A stretch of 64,000 bases of DNA. Origin: Candidatus Tenderia electrophaga. Its GTDB lineage: Bacteria > Pseudomonadota > Gammaproteobacteria > Tenderiales > Tenderiaceae. Positions 7,688-15,923 of the stretch are shown in pieces. Position numbers and translations under genes: made by a program. Under the pieces are notes generated by a model. It saw only the letters and a list, made by a program, of their open reading frames with translations, was not told the origin of the DNA and ran no database searches. The stretch is taken from NCBI GenBank assembly GCA_001447805.1, contig CP013099.1, positions 2,551,181-2,615,180 of the forward strand, read 5' to 3'. Position 1 is the stretch's first letter, and the number at the start of each line of letters is the position of its first letter.

Positions 7688-8667
7688 GAGGAGACCTCCC
7701 GGCTTGGCGTGGCATAACCGCCGCGGCCGTGGCGCTGCGCCTGCGATGCCTTGTCGGTATCCCACTCGGTATCGGCGTCCAGCAAGCCATAGCGGCGGAT
7801 ATTGGCATCGGCCAGGGCCTGCAGGTGGCGGATCTCCTCGGCGCCGCCCTTGCCGGCGAATAGATGCTTGAAGCGGCCTTGCAGCTTCAAATACTCCTCA
7901 ACCGGCCGCTGGCGCGCGAGACGCATCACGCCGGTCACCGCGCCATACTCCAGTTCGACCAATGGAAACAGGCCGGTCTCCACCGCCAGCCGCGCCACCG
8001 TCACCGACAGTGCCGCGTCGTGATCCCAGCCCAGCGGGCACGGCGACAACACATGAAGAAAGCGCGGCCCTTTAATGCCCATGGCCTTGTCTACCTTGGC
8101 CTTGAGGTCGGGGAAATAGGCCACGGTGGCGGTGGCCGCGTATGGCATGCGATGGGCGGCGACGATAGAGATCAAATCTTTTTTCAGGTGGTGCTTACCC
8201 TCACTGATCCGGCCCGGCGGCGAGGTGGTGGTACGTACCGCATGGGGCGTGGAACTGGAGCGTTGCACCCCGGTGTTCATATAGGCCTCGTTGTCGTAAC
8301 AGACGAACAGCACGTCATGGCCGCGCTCGATCATGCCGGACAGGCATTGCAGACCGATGTCGAAGGTGCCGCCGTCACCCGCCTGCACCACCACCGGCGT
8401 CTCCTCGCCGCGGGCGCGCAGCGCCGCTTCCACACCGGCGGCGACCGCCGCTGCATTGCCGAATACGGAATGCATCCACGGCGCCTGCCATGATGATTGC
8501 TGGTTGTGCGTGGTGAAGACCTGCAGACAGCCGGTGGCATTGACATAGATCGCCTCGGGGCCGATCAGGTCGGCAACCATGCGCGCCGCCATGGCCTCGC
8601 CGCAGCCGGAGCAGGCGCGGTGACCGGAGGTGAGCACATTGTGTCGATGGCTGTCGCGGGTATCCAT
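7684..8667 (-). CDS. porB: 2-oxoacid:acceptor oxidoreductase, beta subunit (TPP-binding, PorB-like)
   Basis: Thiamine-diphosphate subunit of a pyruvate- or other 2-oxoacid oxidoreductase, 327 residues. The N-terminus carries HRACSGCGEAMAAR, the conserved Cys pair that helps bind a 4Fe-4S cluster; a single later cysteine (PCPLGW) is also conserved. The TPP motif is AGDGGTFDIG followed by NEAYMNTG. The text around MNTGVQRSSSTP is typical of pyruvate-type enzymes, but substrate cannot be decided from sequence alone. It starts 2 bases after the alpha-subunit stop and overlaps the GltD-like gene. Confidence 0.9.
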   Translation of the reverse strand: MDTRDSHRHNVLTSGHRACSGCGEAMAARMVADLIGPEAIYVNATGCLQVFTTHNQQSSWQAPWMHSVFGNAAAVAAGVEAALRARGEETPVVVQAGDGGTFDIGLQCLSGMIERGHDVLFVCYDNEAYMNTGVQRSSSTPHAVRTTTSPPGRISEGKHHLKKDLISIVAAHRMPYAATATVAYFPDLKAKVDKAMGIKGPRFLHVLSPCPLGWDHDAALSVTVARLAVETGLFPLVELEYGAVTGVMRLARQRPVEEYLKLQGRFKHLFAGKGGAEEIRHLQALADANIRRYGLLDADTEWDTDKASQAQRHGRGGYATPSREVSS

Positions 8668-8669
8668 GG

Positions 8670-9851
8670 CTAGACCTCCTGAGTTGACGGCACGGCGTCA
8701 AAGCTGAGATCGGCGAAGCGGCAGGCAGCGGACGACTCCCCCGCCGCCGTGCGGCGCAAGATCGCCTCGATCACCACAGGCGTCAGGTCGCGGCCACCGA
8801 GGCCACCAATGACACTCTCGATGGGTATCGATTTCCCAACCTGGTACAGGGCCGCCCGCAGTTCGCCGGCGACAATGCCACCCGCCCCGGCGCTGAAGGC
8901 CTTTTCCAACACCACGATGCGTACGGCGCCGGCAAGGTGTTGCGTAATGGCCTGCGCGGGAAAGGGCCGGAAACAGCGCAGCCGCAGGGCCCCCACCGAC
9001 ACCCCGTCTGCGCGCAACGTATCCACCACATCACGCAGCGCCCCCATTGTAGACCCCAGCGTCACTATCACCGTCTCCGCCCCCTCCAGACAATAGGGTT
9101 CCACCAGTCCGCCATAACCGCGTTTGAAACGGTCATTGAACTCGGCATCGATGGCCGCGATCACCTCACTCGCCTGTTCCAGCGCCTGATGCTGACCGGC
9201 ACGGTACTCCAGGTAATTGTCCGGCTCGCTGCCGCCGCCCAAAGTGATGGGCCGGGCGGGATCGAGGACTCGGGTAAAGGCAAACGGCGGCAGGAATTCA
9301 TCAATGGCAGCCTGTGCGGGGATCGCCACCGGTTCGAAGGTGTGGGTCAGAAAGAAGCCGTCCATGCACACCATCACCGGCAACTCACAGGCCTCGGCTA
9401 TGCGGTAGGCATGGATAACGGTATCCACCGCCTCCTGATTGCTCTCGACGTAGAGCTGTATCCAGCCGGCATCGCGCATACTCATGCTGTCCTGGTGATC
9501 GCTGAAGATATTGATCGGCGCGCTGACCGCGCGATTGGCGCAGACCATCACCAGAGGCAGACGCATACCGGCGATGTTGTACAGCACCTCGGTCATCAAC
9601 AGCAGGCCCTGCGAAGCGCTGGCGGTAAACGCCCGGGCGCCGCCGGCCACCGCCCCCAACACAATGGAGGCGGCCCCGAATTCGCTCTCGGCGTTGATGA
9701 ACCTGGCATTCAACTCGCCGTCGGCGACGAACTGGGCCAGGTGTTCGATGATGTGGGTCTGCGGTGTGATGGGATAAGCGGCGATCACCTGCGGCCGGCA
9801 CAGACGCACTGCCTCGGCCACGGCGCGGGAACCTTCAAGTAACTGTCTCAT
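8670..9851 (-). CDS. porA: 2-oxoacid:acceptor oxidoreductase, alpha subunit (PorA-like)
   Basis: Alpha subunit of 393 residues. Diagnostic text includes VIAAYPITPQTHIIEHLAQF near the N-terminus, FINAESEFGAASIVLGA, and FTASASQGLLLMTEVLYNIAG, all typical of the pyrimidine-binding and domain I region of PorA proteins. The transketolase C-terminal-like part follows (VIVTLGSTMGALRDVVDTLR). It overlaps the gamma-subunit stop as ATGA. With the beta and gamma genes it would catalyse reversible oxidative decarboxylation of a 2-oxoacid to an acyl-CoA, an oxygen-sensitive reaction that suits anaerobic growth. Confidence 0.9.
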   Translation of the reverse strand: MRQLLEGSRAVAEAVRLCRPQVIAAYPITPQTHIIEHLAQFVADGELNARFINAESEFGAASIVLGAVAGGARAFTASASQGLLLMTEVLYNIAGMRLPLVMVCANRAVSAPINIFSDHQDSMSMRDAGWIQLYVESNQEAVDTVIHAYRIAEACELPVMVCMDGFFLTHTFEPVAIPAQAAIDEFLPPFAFTRVLDPARPITLGGGSEPDNYLEYRAGQHQALEQASEVIAAIDAEFNDRFKRGYGGLVEPYCLEGAETVIVTLGSTMGALRDVVDTLRADGVSVGALRLRCFRPFPAQAITQHLAGAVRIVVLEKAFSAGAGGIVAGELRAALYQVGKSIPIESVIGGLGGRDLTPVVIEAILRRTAAGESSAACRFADLSFDAVPSTQEV

Positions 9852-10453
9852 GATGCCTGCTCCTGTTGCGGGGCGACGGCCTGGTAGCCAGCGTGCAAGG
9901 CCTCGATATTGGCCTTGACCACCGCCTCGCCCTTGTTGGCCAAATGGCTGGAAACGGCCTGCTCCAGCGCCTTCAGGCTGACCCAGCCGGTGGCGGCGGC
10001 CAGCGCGCCCAGCAGCACCGTATTGGGCAAAGGACGTCCCAGAAACTGCTCAGCGATACGCGTGGCGGGGACAGCAACCCAGCGCAAGGATTGAAACGCC
10101 GCATCATAGGCTGGCGGCCCTTGCTCACTGTTGAGGATCGCCCAGCCATCTGCTTTGATCCCCTGCAGGACCGGCTCGGAATGCAGCAGGGTGCTATCCT
10201 GAATCACCACCGCATCCGGACTATAGACCTGGTTGTGAGCGCGAATGGGCAAAGTGCTGATACGCACATAGGCCTCCACCGGCGCGCCGCGCCGTTCGGA
10301 ACCGAACTTGGGAAAGGCCTGGGCCTCGAAGCCATCTTCGAAGGCCGCCAGGGCCAGCAAGGCCGCCGCCGAGACCGCGCCCTGGCCGCCGCGGCCGTGA
10401 AAGCGGATTTCGTGCGGAACGTCATGACCGGCATTCCGTTTTGCATCGCTCAT
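9848..10453 (-). CDS. porG: 2-oxoacid:acceptor oxidoreductase, gamma subunit (PorG-like)
   Basis: Gamma subunit of 201 residues, starting IRFHGRGGQGAVSAAALLA, the hallmark of this family, with FGSERRGAPVEAYVRIS soon after. It is the first of the four oxidoreductase genes, and its ATG at 10453 overlaps the stop of the cyclopropane-fatty-acid synthase gene as ATGA. No separate delta (ferredoxin) subunit gene is present; those Fe-S sites are carried by the GltD-like protein at 6065-7687. Confidence 0.88.
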   Translation of the reverse strand: MSDAKRNAGHDVPHEIRFHGRGGQGAVSAAALLALAAFEDGFEAQAFPKFGSERRGAPVEAYVRISTLPIRAHNQVYSPDAVVIQDSTLLHSEPVLQGIKADGWAILNSEQGPPAYDAAFQSLRWVAVPATRIAEQFLGRPLPNTVLLGALAAATGWVSLKALEQAVSSHLANKGEAVVKANIEALHAGYQAVAPQQEQAS

Positions 10454-11835
10454 GTCACAGACTCCGTCATCTCGTGTTTCCGTTCAGGCGTGGTTCGCCC
10501 GGCCTTCTTTTCGTAGAGATCATCACGTCGTAGCGGCGTTGCCAAAGACTGGCGCGCGTGGCCGGCCAGGACCTGGTAGACATTGGTACTGCCCTCGTCG
10601 AAATACCAGGCGGAGCCCGCCATATACAGGCGCCACACCCGGTAGGTGGTGTCACCCACCAATTCCACTACCTGTTCCCGGTTCACCTCCAGGGCTTTTA
10701 TCCACTGGCGCAGAGTCAAAACATAGTGACGACGCAACCCCTCCACGTCGATGATCTCGAATCCGGCCTGTTCCATGGCGTTGGAGACGTCGCTGATGCG
10801 GGCCAGCTCGCCGTCCGGAAAGACGTAACGGTTCATGAAGCGCGTGATCGGCGTATCCCGCCAGCCGGTGTCATTGGTGATGCCGTGGTTGAGGAACAGG
10901 CCGTCAGGCTTCAACACCCGCCTGACAGTTCGGAAATAGAGTGGAAAATTCGCCACACCGATGTGTTCGAACATGCCGACACTGACAATACGGTCGTAGA
11001 GTACCTCTTCGGGCAGATCACGATAGTCGCGCAGCTCTATCGTTACCTGCCCTTGTAGCCCTTCGTTGCGTACCCGCTCAACGGCATAGCGGTACTGCTG
11101 CTCGCTGAGGGTAATGCCATGGGCCCGTACGCCGTAGTTTCGTGCCGCCCAGCAGGCCAGCGCCCCCCAGCCGCAACCGACGTCAAGCAGGGCCTGACCC
11201 GGCGCCAGCCGCAGCTTGCGGCAGATGTAATCCAGCTTGTCGCGCTGGGCGCCGGCGAGCGTCTGGTCTGCATCGCGGAAATAGGCGCAGGAGTAGACCA
11301 TTTCCGGATCCAGCCACAGGCGGTAGAAGTCATTGCCAATGTCATAGTGATGGGCAATGCTCTGTCGCGTATTGTTCACCCTCGAACGCCAGGGGCGCGC
11401 GCTCAACGAACCTTCCGCTTCCCAACGAGCCGGCAGACGCAACGCCTGGCGCAGGAGCCACCACTTCTCCGGCCATGGCAGAACCAGCTGTTGCATGTGC
11501 GGCACCAGGTCGAACAGGCGTTCGGCGTCACCATCCAGATCGATCTCGCCGACGAGATAGGCTTCGGCGAGACGCACCAAGTCGCGGCGCACAACCAGGT
11601 CTCGCAGCGCCGCGGGGTGTTGAAATACCACCGTGCAAGGGGCATCACTTGCACCGTGCACGATGTCACCGTTCCACAGCCGGACCGCGACCTTGCCGCG
11701 ATAGCCTGCCAGGACACGTCCGAGGATGCGCCGCGCCGCCAGTGACGCCGGCGGACCGGCGGCAGCCGGCGCTGAAGTCCGTATGATATTCCTCTTCAAC
11801 ACCGCAGCGCCCTCATCGCCTTCCCGAACCTTCAT
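10450..11835 (-). CDS. cfa: Cyclopropane-fatty-acyl-phospholipid synthase
   Basis: SAM-dependent enzyme of 461 residues that adds a methylene group across the double bond of unsaturated membrane lipids, a modification associated with acid, heat and other membrane stress. Visible: an N-terminal substrate-handling domain, NNTRQSIAHHYDIGNDFYRL, SAM motif LLDVGCGWGALACWAA, GITLSEQQ, and FEHIGVANF. The chosen ATG at 11835 overlaps the DUF5676 stop as ATGA; the open frame continues 165 codons upstream only through other genes. The ribosome site is weak, so coupling to the preceding gene is likely. Its presence in this island fits protection of membranes alongside copper export. Confidence 0.92.
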   Translation of the reverse strand: MKVREGDEGAAVLKRNIIRTSAPAAAGPPASLAARRILGRVLAGYRGKVAVRLWNGDIVHGASDAPCTVVFQHPAALRDLVVRRDLVRLAEAYLVGEIDLDGDAERLFDLVPHMQQLVLPWPEKWWLLRQALRLPARWEAEGSLSARPWRSRVNNTRQSIAHHYDIGNDFYRLWLDPEMVYSCAYFRDADQTLAGAQRDKLDYICRKLRLAPGQALLDVGCGWGALACWAARNYGVRAHGITLSEQQYRYAVERVRNEGLQGQVTIELRDYRDLPEEVLYDRIVSVGMFEHIGVANFPLYFRTVRRVLKPDGLFLNHGITNDTGWRDTPITRFMNRYVFPDGELARISDVSNAMEQAGFEIIDVEGLRRHYVLTLRQWIKALEVNREQVVELVGDTTYRVWRLYMAGSAWYFDEGSTNVYQVLAGHARQSLATPLRRDDLYEKKAGRTTPERKHEMTESVT

Positions 11836-12113
11836 TCGTCTCGCGGCGATCGCGGTTTCAACGCGCGGGCGGCGAAAACATTGTAGAGCGGCACCCATAT
11901 CAAGGCCGCGTACCAACCGTAACCATAGGCCTCGATCATGCCGAGAAAGAAGCTCTTCCAACTCAGCCACTCGAAACCCGGCAACAATTTTTGCCAGGCC
12001 TGGTACATGGCATGCTCGGGAAAGACCAGATCGAATGCGACACAGAGCGTGAAGGTGATGACAAAGAACAGACTGGTGGCGTGCCCGACCGCCGTGAGCG
12101 ACAAACCCTTCAT
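11832..12113 (-). CDS. DUF5676 family membrane protein (copy 2)
   Basis: Membrane protein of 93 residues, the same length as the copy at 1737-2018. Shared pattern: an N-terminal TM helix, then LPGFEWLSWKSFFLGMIEA (compare [19 protein letters not shown]), a second helix and a basic tail. The function of the family is unknown. Both flanking junctions are overlapping ATGA stop-starts, so it is certainly co-translated with the YHS protein upstream and cfa downstream. Confidence 0.78.
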   Translation of the reverse strand: MKGLSLTAVGHATSLFFVITFTLCVAFDLVFPEHAMYQAWQKLLPGFEWLSWKSFFLGMIEAYGYGWYAALIWVPLYNVFAARALKPRSPRDE

Positions 12114-12424
12114 GGCAAATCCTCCCCGTGCTCACCACTGTCCGGGGGCTTATTGGGATACTGCTCCGGATTGGCGTCGAACTTGTCCAGGCAACTCTTC
12201 GAGCAGAAACGATAAAGTGTGCCTTCGTACATCTTGCCGTAGCCCTTGTCCACTTCGACCTCCATGCCACAAACGGGATCGATATGCTTCCCACCGCCGC
12301 TACCGTGGCCGGAGTGGTCGCCGTGACCATGCACCATGTGCGCCCCGCAGCCGAAGCGCATCATGACGTAGAACAAACCCGCAAAGATCAAAAAAGTCAA
12401 CAAACCGTCCATACCTGCTCTCAT
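12110..12424 (-). CDS. Membrane-anchored YHS domain protein
   Basis: Protein of 104 residues: a TM helix at about 7-22, a His/Gly linker (HMVHGHGDHSGHGSGGGKH), then a YHS domain (HIDPVCGMEVEVD and YRFCSKSCLDKFDANP). The His-rich linker and the YHS cysteines are plausible copper or other soft-metal ligands. The start could be either the ATG at 12424 or the one 12 bases further in; neither has a strong ribosome site. The stop overlaps the DUF5676 start. Confidence 0.78.
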   Translation of the reverse strand: MRAGMDGLLTFLIFAGLFYVMMRFGCGAHMVHGHGDHSGHGSGGGKHIDPVCGMEVEVDKGYGKMYEGTLYRFCSKSCLDKFDANPEQYPNKPPDSGEHGEDLP

Positions 12425-12497
12425 CTATGTAAACCTGGCCCATCAAACCCGCCCTTCTCAACCGGACAGTGGGCAGGCCGGGGTTTATGACATGGCG

Positions 12498-12806
12498 TCA
12501 CTTCCGCCGCGTCGCCGAGTTCTCCGCATGCAGTTGCCTGAGAAGGCATTTCTCCTTGCTGTTAAGCGCACGAAACATGACACCTATGCCTTCATCCCCG
12601 ACATGCACCACCCAGCCGCGCAGACAACCACAACGGGGAATCTCGATCTCTATCGCCGTGTTCGTCGGCACCGCCTGCCGGGCGGCACGGATAAACATGC
12701 CGTCGGTGGAAAAATCGCGCGTCCTGCCATGCACTATCAAACCGTCACAACGACGGACGACCACCTCCACTGATAGCGGGTTGCGTTGTTTCCATCGATG
12801 CTCCAA
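12498..12806 (-). CDS. PilZ domain protein
   Basis: Single PilZ domain of about 102 residues. The c-di-GMP-binding signature is present in its two parts: HRWKQR near the N-terminus (RxxxR) and DFSTDGMFI about 28 residues later (D/NxSxxG). I chose the TTG at 12806 because GGGAGGG precedes it and the domain begins right there; longer upstream sequence would run into the phosphorylase gene. It follows alpha-glucan phosphorylase in the same direction, suggesting c-di-GMP control of some island function. The target is unknown. Confidence 0.7.
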   Translation of the reverse strand: MEHRWKQRNPLSVEVVVRRCDGLIVHGRTRDFSTDGMFIRAARQAVPTNTAIEIEIPRCGCLRGWVVHVGDEGIGVMFRALNSKEKCLLRQLHAENSATRRK

Positions 12807-12838
12807 ATTCCCGATCCCTCCCTGTAGCGCACGGCCGT

Positions 12839-14539
12839 TTATCGCACATAGGCTTCGCTGGCGTAGCGGCGCATCATGCGCTGGCTGTTGAAGTAGGAGG
12901 CGCACTTGGCGATCGCCCCCTTCATTATCGCCGTCCATCCCGCGCGATCCTCGTAATAGAGCGGCAGGATGGTCTGTTCCAGCTTTTGATACAGATGTCC
13001 GGCATCATTACCGTTGGCGGACGATGCATCATCACCGATGGCCCAGCCCGTGATCCCTTCGATACAGCCTTCGATCCACCAACCATCCAGTACGCTCACG
13101 TGAGGCACGCCATTGAACGCGGCCTTCATGCCGCTGGTGCCGCTCGCCTCCATCGGCCGCAACGGCGTGTTCAACCAGACATCCACGCCCGACACCAGCG
13201 CCAACGCCGTGGCCATGTCGTAATCGGGGAGATAGGCGACGGGAATGACGCTGCCGAGTTCGCGAATATGGTTGTGTAAGGTTTCGATCAACTGTTTGCC
13301 CGAAGCATCTTTTGGGTGTGCCTTGCCCGCCAGCACGATCTGGATGGGATGGCGTCGCGCTATCTCTTGCAACCGTTCCAGATCGGAAAAGAGCAGATCA
13401 GGACGCTTGTAGGCCGTCATGCGGCGGGCGAAACCGAGGGTAAAACAGTCTACTGACAGAGAGATCCCGCTGCGTGTGTTGACCTCATCGATGAGCCGTT
13501 GTTTCGCCTCCTCGTGTGCCATCAGGACAGACTCATCAGGGATGCAGCACTCGGCACGCATCAACAGTTCCGGCTCATGACACCAGCCCGGCAGGCGGGC
13601 ATCAAAAAGCTTGCGGAACGGTACGCTGGTCCAGGTAAAGGGATGGACGCCGTTGGTCACTGCATGGACGTGATAACCGGGAAACATGTGGCGCGAGACC
13701 TCGGCATGACGCCGGGCGACGCCATTGACATATTCGCTCAAATTCAACGCCAGGCGAGTCATGTTAAGATCTTCCGCACCGGCTAGATGCCGCAAGGTGA
13801 GCGGATCAATGTAATCGCCAAGGACACGCTGCACCAGATCATAGCCGAACTTGTCATGCCCCGCTTCGACGGGGGTATGGGTGGTAAAACAACACAATTC
13901 GCGCACACGGGGGATATCGTAAGGCGATTCACCAGCTCGCACTTCCTCCGTTGGATGGGCATAGCGACGCAACAACTCCAGCGCCAGGAGCGCCGAGTGC
14001 CCTTCGTTCATGTGGTACTGGCGTAACTGAAACCCCAGCGCCTGTAACATGCGTATCCCGCCAATGCCCAGCACGACCTCCTGCCTGAGCCGGTAGGCCT
14101 CATCGCCACCATAGAGCTGCCGCGTGATGGCGCGATCATCGGCGCCATTTTGCTCCAGGTCGGTGTCGAGCAATACGACCGGCTGCGTGCCGTTCATATG
14201 GCCTCCGAGGACATAGAGCCAGCCGCCGATCCAGACCCGCCGCCCCTCAATGGTCACCGCGACGATGGCGTCCAGAGACACAGCCCATTGGGATGGCTCC
14301 CAGGGATCGGTCTGTTCGGTTTGCCTCCCTTCGGCATCGATCATCTGCCGAAAATAACCCGCCGTGCTCGCCAGTGTCACCGCCACCAGCGGTATTTCCA
14401 GATCGGCGGCGGAACGCAGGGTGTCGCCGGCGAGGACGCCAAGACCACCGGCATAGGTGGGGATCTCGTTGCGCAGCGCGATCTCCATGGAAAAATAGGC
14501 GACGCGCGGTTCGTGGATGAAATCGTCTATGGTGGCCAT
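12839..14539 (-). CDS. glgP: Alpha-glucan (glycogen) phosphorylase, short TIGR02094-type
   Basis: Phosphorylase of 566 residues, releasing glucose-1-phosphate from alpha-1,4-glucans. It is much shorter than the 800-residue E. coli enzyme and matches the short TIGR02094 branch. Visible: VAYFSMEIALRNEIPTYAGG at the N-terminus, FTTHTPVEAGHDKF, VTNGVHPFTW, FARRMTAYKRPDLL, and the PLP-site region EASGTSGMKAAFNGV near residue 470. The ATG at 14539 lies 8 bases after the DUF2934 stop. Within this island it could feed glucan carbon to the 2-oxoacid oxidoreductase during anaerobic stress; that link is inferred. Confidence 0.92.
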   Translation of the reverse strand: MATIDDFIHEPRVAYFSMEIALRNEIPTYAGGLGVLAGDTLRSAADLEIPLVAVTLASTAGYFRQMIDAEGRQTEQTDPWEPSQWAVSLDAIVAVTIEGRRVWIGGWLYVLGGHMNGTQPVVLLDTDLEQNGADDRAITRQLYGGDEAYRLRQEVVLGIGGIRMLQALGFQLRQYHMNEGHSALLALELLRRYAHPTEEVRAGESPYDIPRVRELCCFTTHTPVEAGHDKFGYDLVQRVLGDYIDPLTLRHLAGAEDLNMTRLALNLSEYVNGVARRHAEVSRHMFPGYHVHAVTNGVHPFTWTSVPFRKLFDARLPGWCHEPELLMRAECCIPDESVLMAHEEAKQRLIDEVNTRSGISLSVDCFTLGFARRMTAYKRPDLLFSDLERLQEIARRHPIQIVLAGKAHPKDASGKQLIETLHNHIRELGSVIPVAYLPDYDMATALALVSGVDVWLNTPLRPMEASGTSGMKAAFNGVPHVSVLDGWWIEGCIEGITGWAIGDDASSANGNDAGHLYQKLEQTILPLYYEDRAGWTAIMKGAIAKCASYFNSQRMMRRYASEAYVR

Positions 14540-14547
14540 GGTGCCAC

Positions 14548-14766
14548 TTACTCGCTCGCTGACAAGTGGGCGTTGACTTCCGCCTCCGCCCTCAGCCAGT
14601 CGTCCAGGGCTGCATCGCCCTGAAAACCGCGCTGCTCCGCGAACAGATAGGCAGCCTCGGCGATCATGGCGTGGCGCTCTTCATCGCGCATCCGCTGGTT
14701 TTCTTCGTGGTTGAAATGTTGGCTAGCCGTCTGCTTGCCCGAATCTTTCTTATGTCGTTTGCTCAT
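14548..14766 (-). CDS. DUF2934 domain protein
   Basis: Small soluble protein of 72 residues. The C-terminal half has the DUF2934 pattern: IAEAAYLFAEQRGF, then DDWLRAEAEV. The function of this family is unknown, but it is commonly found beside glycogen phosphorylase or trehalose and glucan genes in bacterial genomes. The start at 14766 has AAGGAG 8 bases upstream; an alternative ATG at 14772 overlaps the preceding stop but leaves too short a spacer. Confidence 0.75.
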   Translation of the reverse strand: MSKRHKKDSGKQTASQHFNHEENQRMRDEERHAMIAEAAYLFAEQRGFQGDAALDDWLRAEAEVNAHLSASE

Positions 14767-14768
14767 GG

Positions 14769-15431
14769 TCATCTCTCCTTCATTTCGCTTTGGTTGTGAA
14801 GCCGCAGATGCGGCATGAACGCAGGTGTGCGCGCGGCATAACGCGCATAAGCTTCACCGAACTCCGCCCTTACCGCCCTCTCCTCATAGCGCGCCAGCCT
14901 GACGTACATGTAGACCAGCACCGGAAACATCAGCAGCGTGAGGATCGTCGGCCACTGCAACAGAAAGCCGAACATGATCATGACGAAGGCTACATATTGC
15001 GGGTGGCGTATCCGCGCATAAGGGCCGGTTATCGCCAATGCGCCCGTTTTCTGGGCTTTGTAAAGCACTCCCCAGGCAGCAGAGAGCAACCAGAAACCGC
15101 CGCCGATGAACACCATGCTGAGTATGTGAAACGGCCCGAAATGGGGATTGGCCTTCCAGCCGAACAACATCTCCAGCAGGTGTCCCGCGTCGTGGGAGAG
15201 CCAGTCTACTTGCGGGTAGTTGCTCTGCAGCCAACCGGAAAGAAAATAGATGGTCAGCGGAAAGCCGTACATCTCAGTGAACAACGCCACCAGAAAGGCG
15301 GAAAAGGCACCGAAACTGCGCCAGTCGCGTTTGGATTGCGGCTTGAAGAAACTGAAGGCAAAAAAGATGAAGATCGCTGAATTAATGATCACCAGCGACC
15401 ATAGACCATAGGCGGGTGCAGTCTCAGTCAT
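14769..15431 (-). CDS. Isoprenylcysteine carboxyl methyltransferase-like membrane protein
   Basis: Integral membrane protein of 220 residues with five or so TM segments. The C-terminal part, ITGPYARIRHPQYVAF and YVRLARYEERAVRAEFGEAY, is the SAM-binding signature of the ICMT/phospholipid methyltransferase superfamily (YxxxRHPxY and EEx4FG-type motifs). Substrate unknown; a lipid or quinone-like molecule is possible. The ATG at 15431 overlaps the preceding DUF2933 gene by 8 bases. A longer frame upstream is read-through of other genes. Confidence 0.7.
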   Translation of the reverse strand: MTETAPAYGLWSLVIINSAIFIFFAFSFFKPQSKRDWRSFGAFSAFLVALFTEMYGFPLTIYFLSGWLQSNYPQVDWLSHDAGHLLEMLFGWKANPHFGPFHILSMVFIGGGFWLLSAAWGVLYKAQKTGALAITGPYARIRHPQYVAFVMIMFGFLLQWPTILTLLMFPVLVYMYVRLARYEERAVRAEFGEAYARYAARTPAFMPHLRLHNQSEMKER

Positions 15432-15636
15432 GGCGGTGCCCCTCCTTTCCATGGCCGCCGTGCATGAAGACATGCAGCAGCGGGCAGGCGAGCAGGAGCA
15501 GCCATGGCAGCCAACCCAGGGCATGGGCGCGGTGCTCGCCGAGCAGGAAAAATCCGGCGACTGCGGCAAATCCAAGTAACGCGATCCCGTTACGAGAGCG
15601 CCACCACGATTCTTTCCGATGTGAGTCCATGTTCAT
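15424..15636 (-). CDS. DUF2933-like small membrane protein (copy 2)
   Basis: Protein of 70 residues with two hydrophobic stretches (about 18-33 and 41-55) followed by the tail CPLLHVFMHGGHGKEGHRHD. The His/Gly end resembles the DUF2933 protein at 2029-2247, although the TM part is different. The ATG at 15636 has GGAGGT 8 bases upstream and its frame overlaps both neighbours by a few bases, showing tight packing. A metal-related role is suggested by context only. Confidence 0.65.
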   Translation of the reverse strand: MNMDSHRKESWWRSRNGIALLGFAAVAGFFLLGEHRAHALGWLPWLLLLACPLLHVFMHGGHGKEGHRHD

Positions 15637-15908
15637 GCCCGGCCACCTCCATGCCTGTTACTGTGTTCTTCATTCACGCTGCGGATAACACTATCCAGCT
15701 GCTTGTCGATCCGCCTTGCCGTCATCCAGGTATAAAAGATCGCTGCAAGGCAACCGGCGGCTATCACGAGCAACAGCATCGATCCCCATGTAACGCCCCA
15801 AGAGAGAAGCGCGAGAATCGCTATTGCCACCATGGCCAGCGCACAGAGCAAAACCAGGGCCCGGCGAATACGCGTCTGTTTGTTTCCCTTCCGTGTTCTG
15901 TGCGCCAT
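15633..15908 (-). CDS. Small membrane protein of unknown function
   Basis: Protein of about 91 residues with a basic N-terminus (MAHRTRKGNKQTRIRR), two TM helices (about 16-35 and 43-60) and a charged tail. I do not recognise the family. The ATG at 15908 is one choice; a GTG at 15923 directly after the ATPase stop is also possible. Its stop overlaps the next start. Position between the copper ATPase and the DUF2933 gene suggests an accessory role in metal export. Confidence 0.55.
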   Translation of the reverse strand: MAHRTRKGNKQTRIRRALVLLCALAMVAIAILALLSWGVTWGSMLLLVIAAGCLAAIFYTWMTARRIDKQLDSVIRSVNEEHSNRHGGGRA

Positions 15909-15923
15909 CGTGCACCATGCCAC

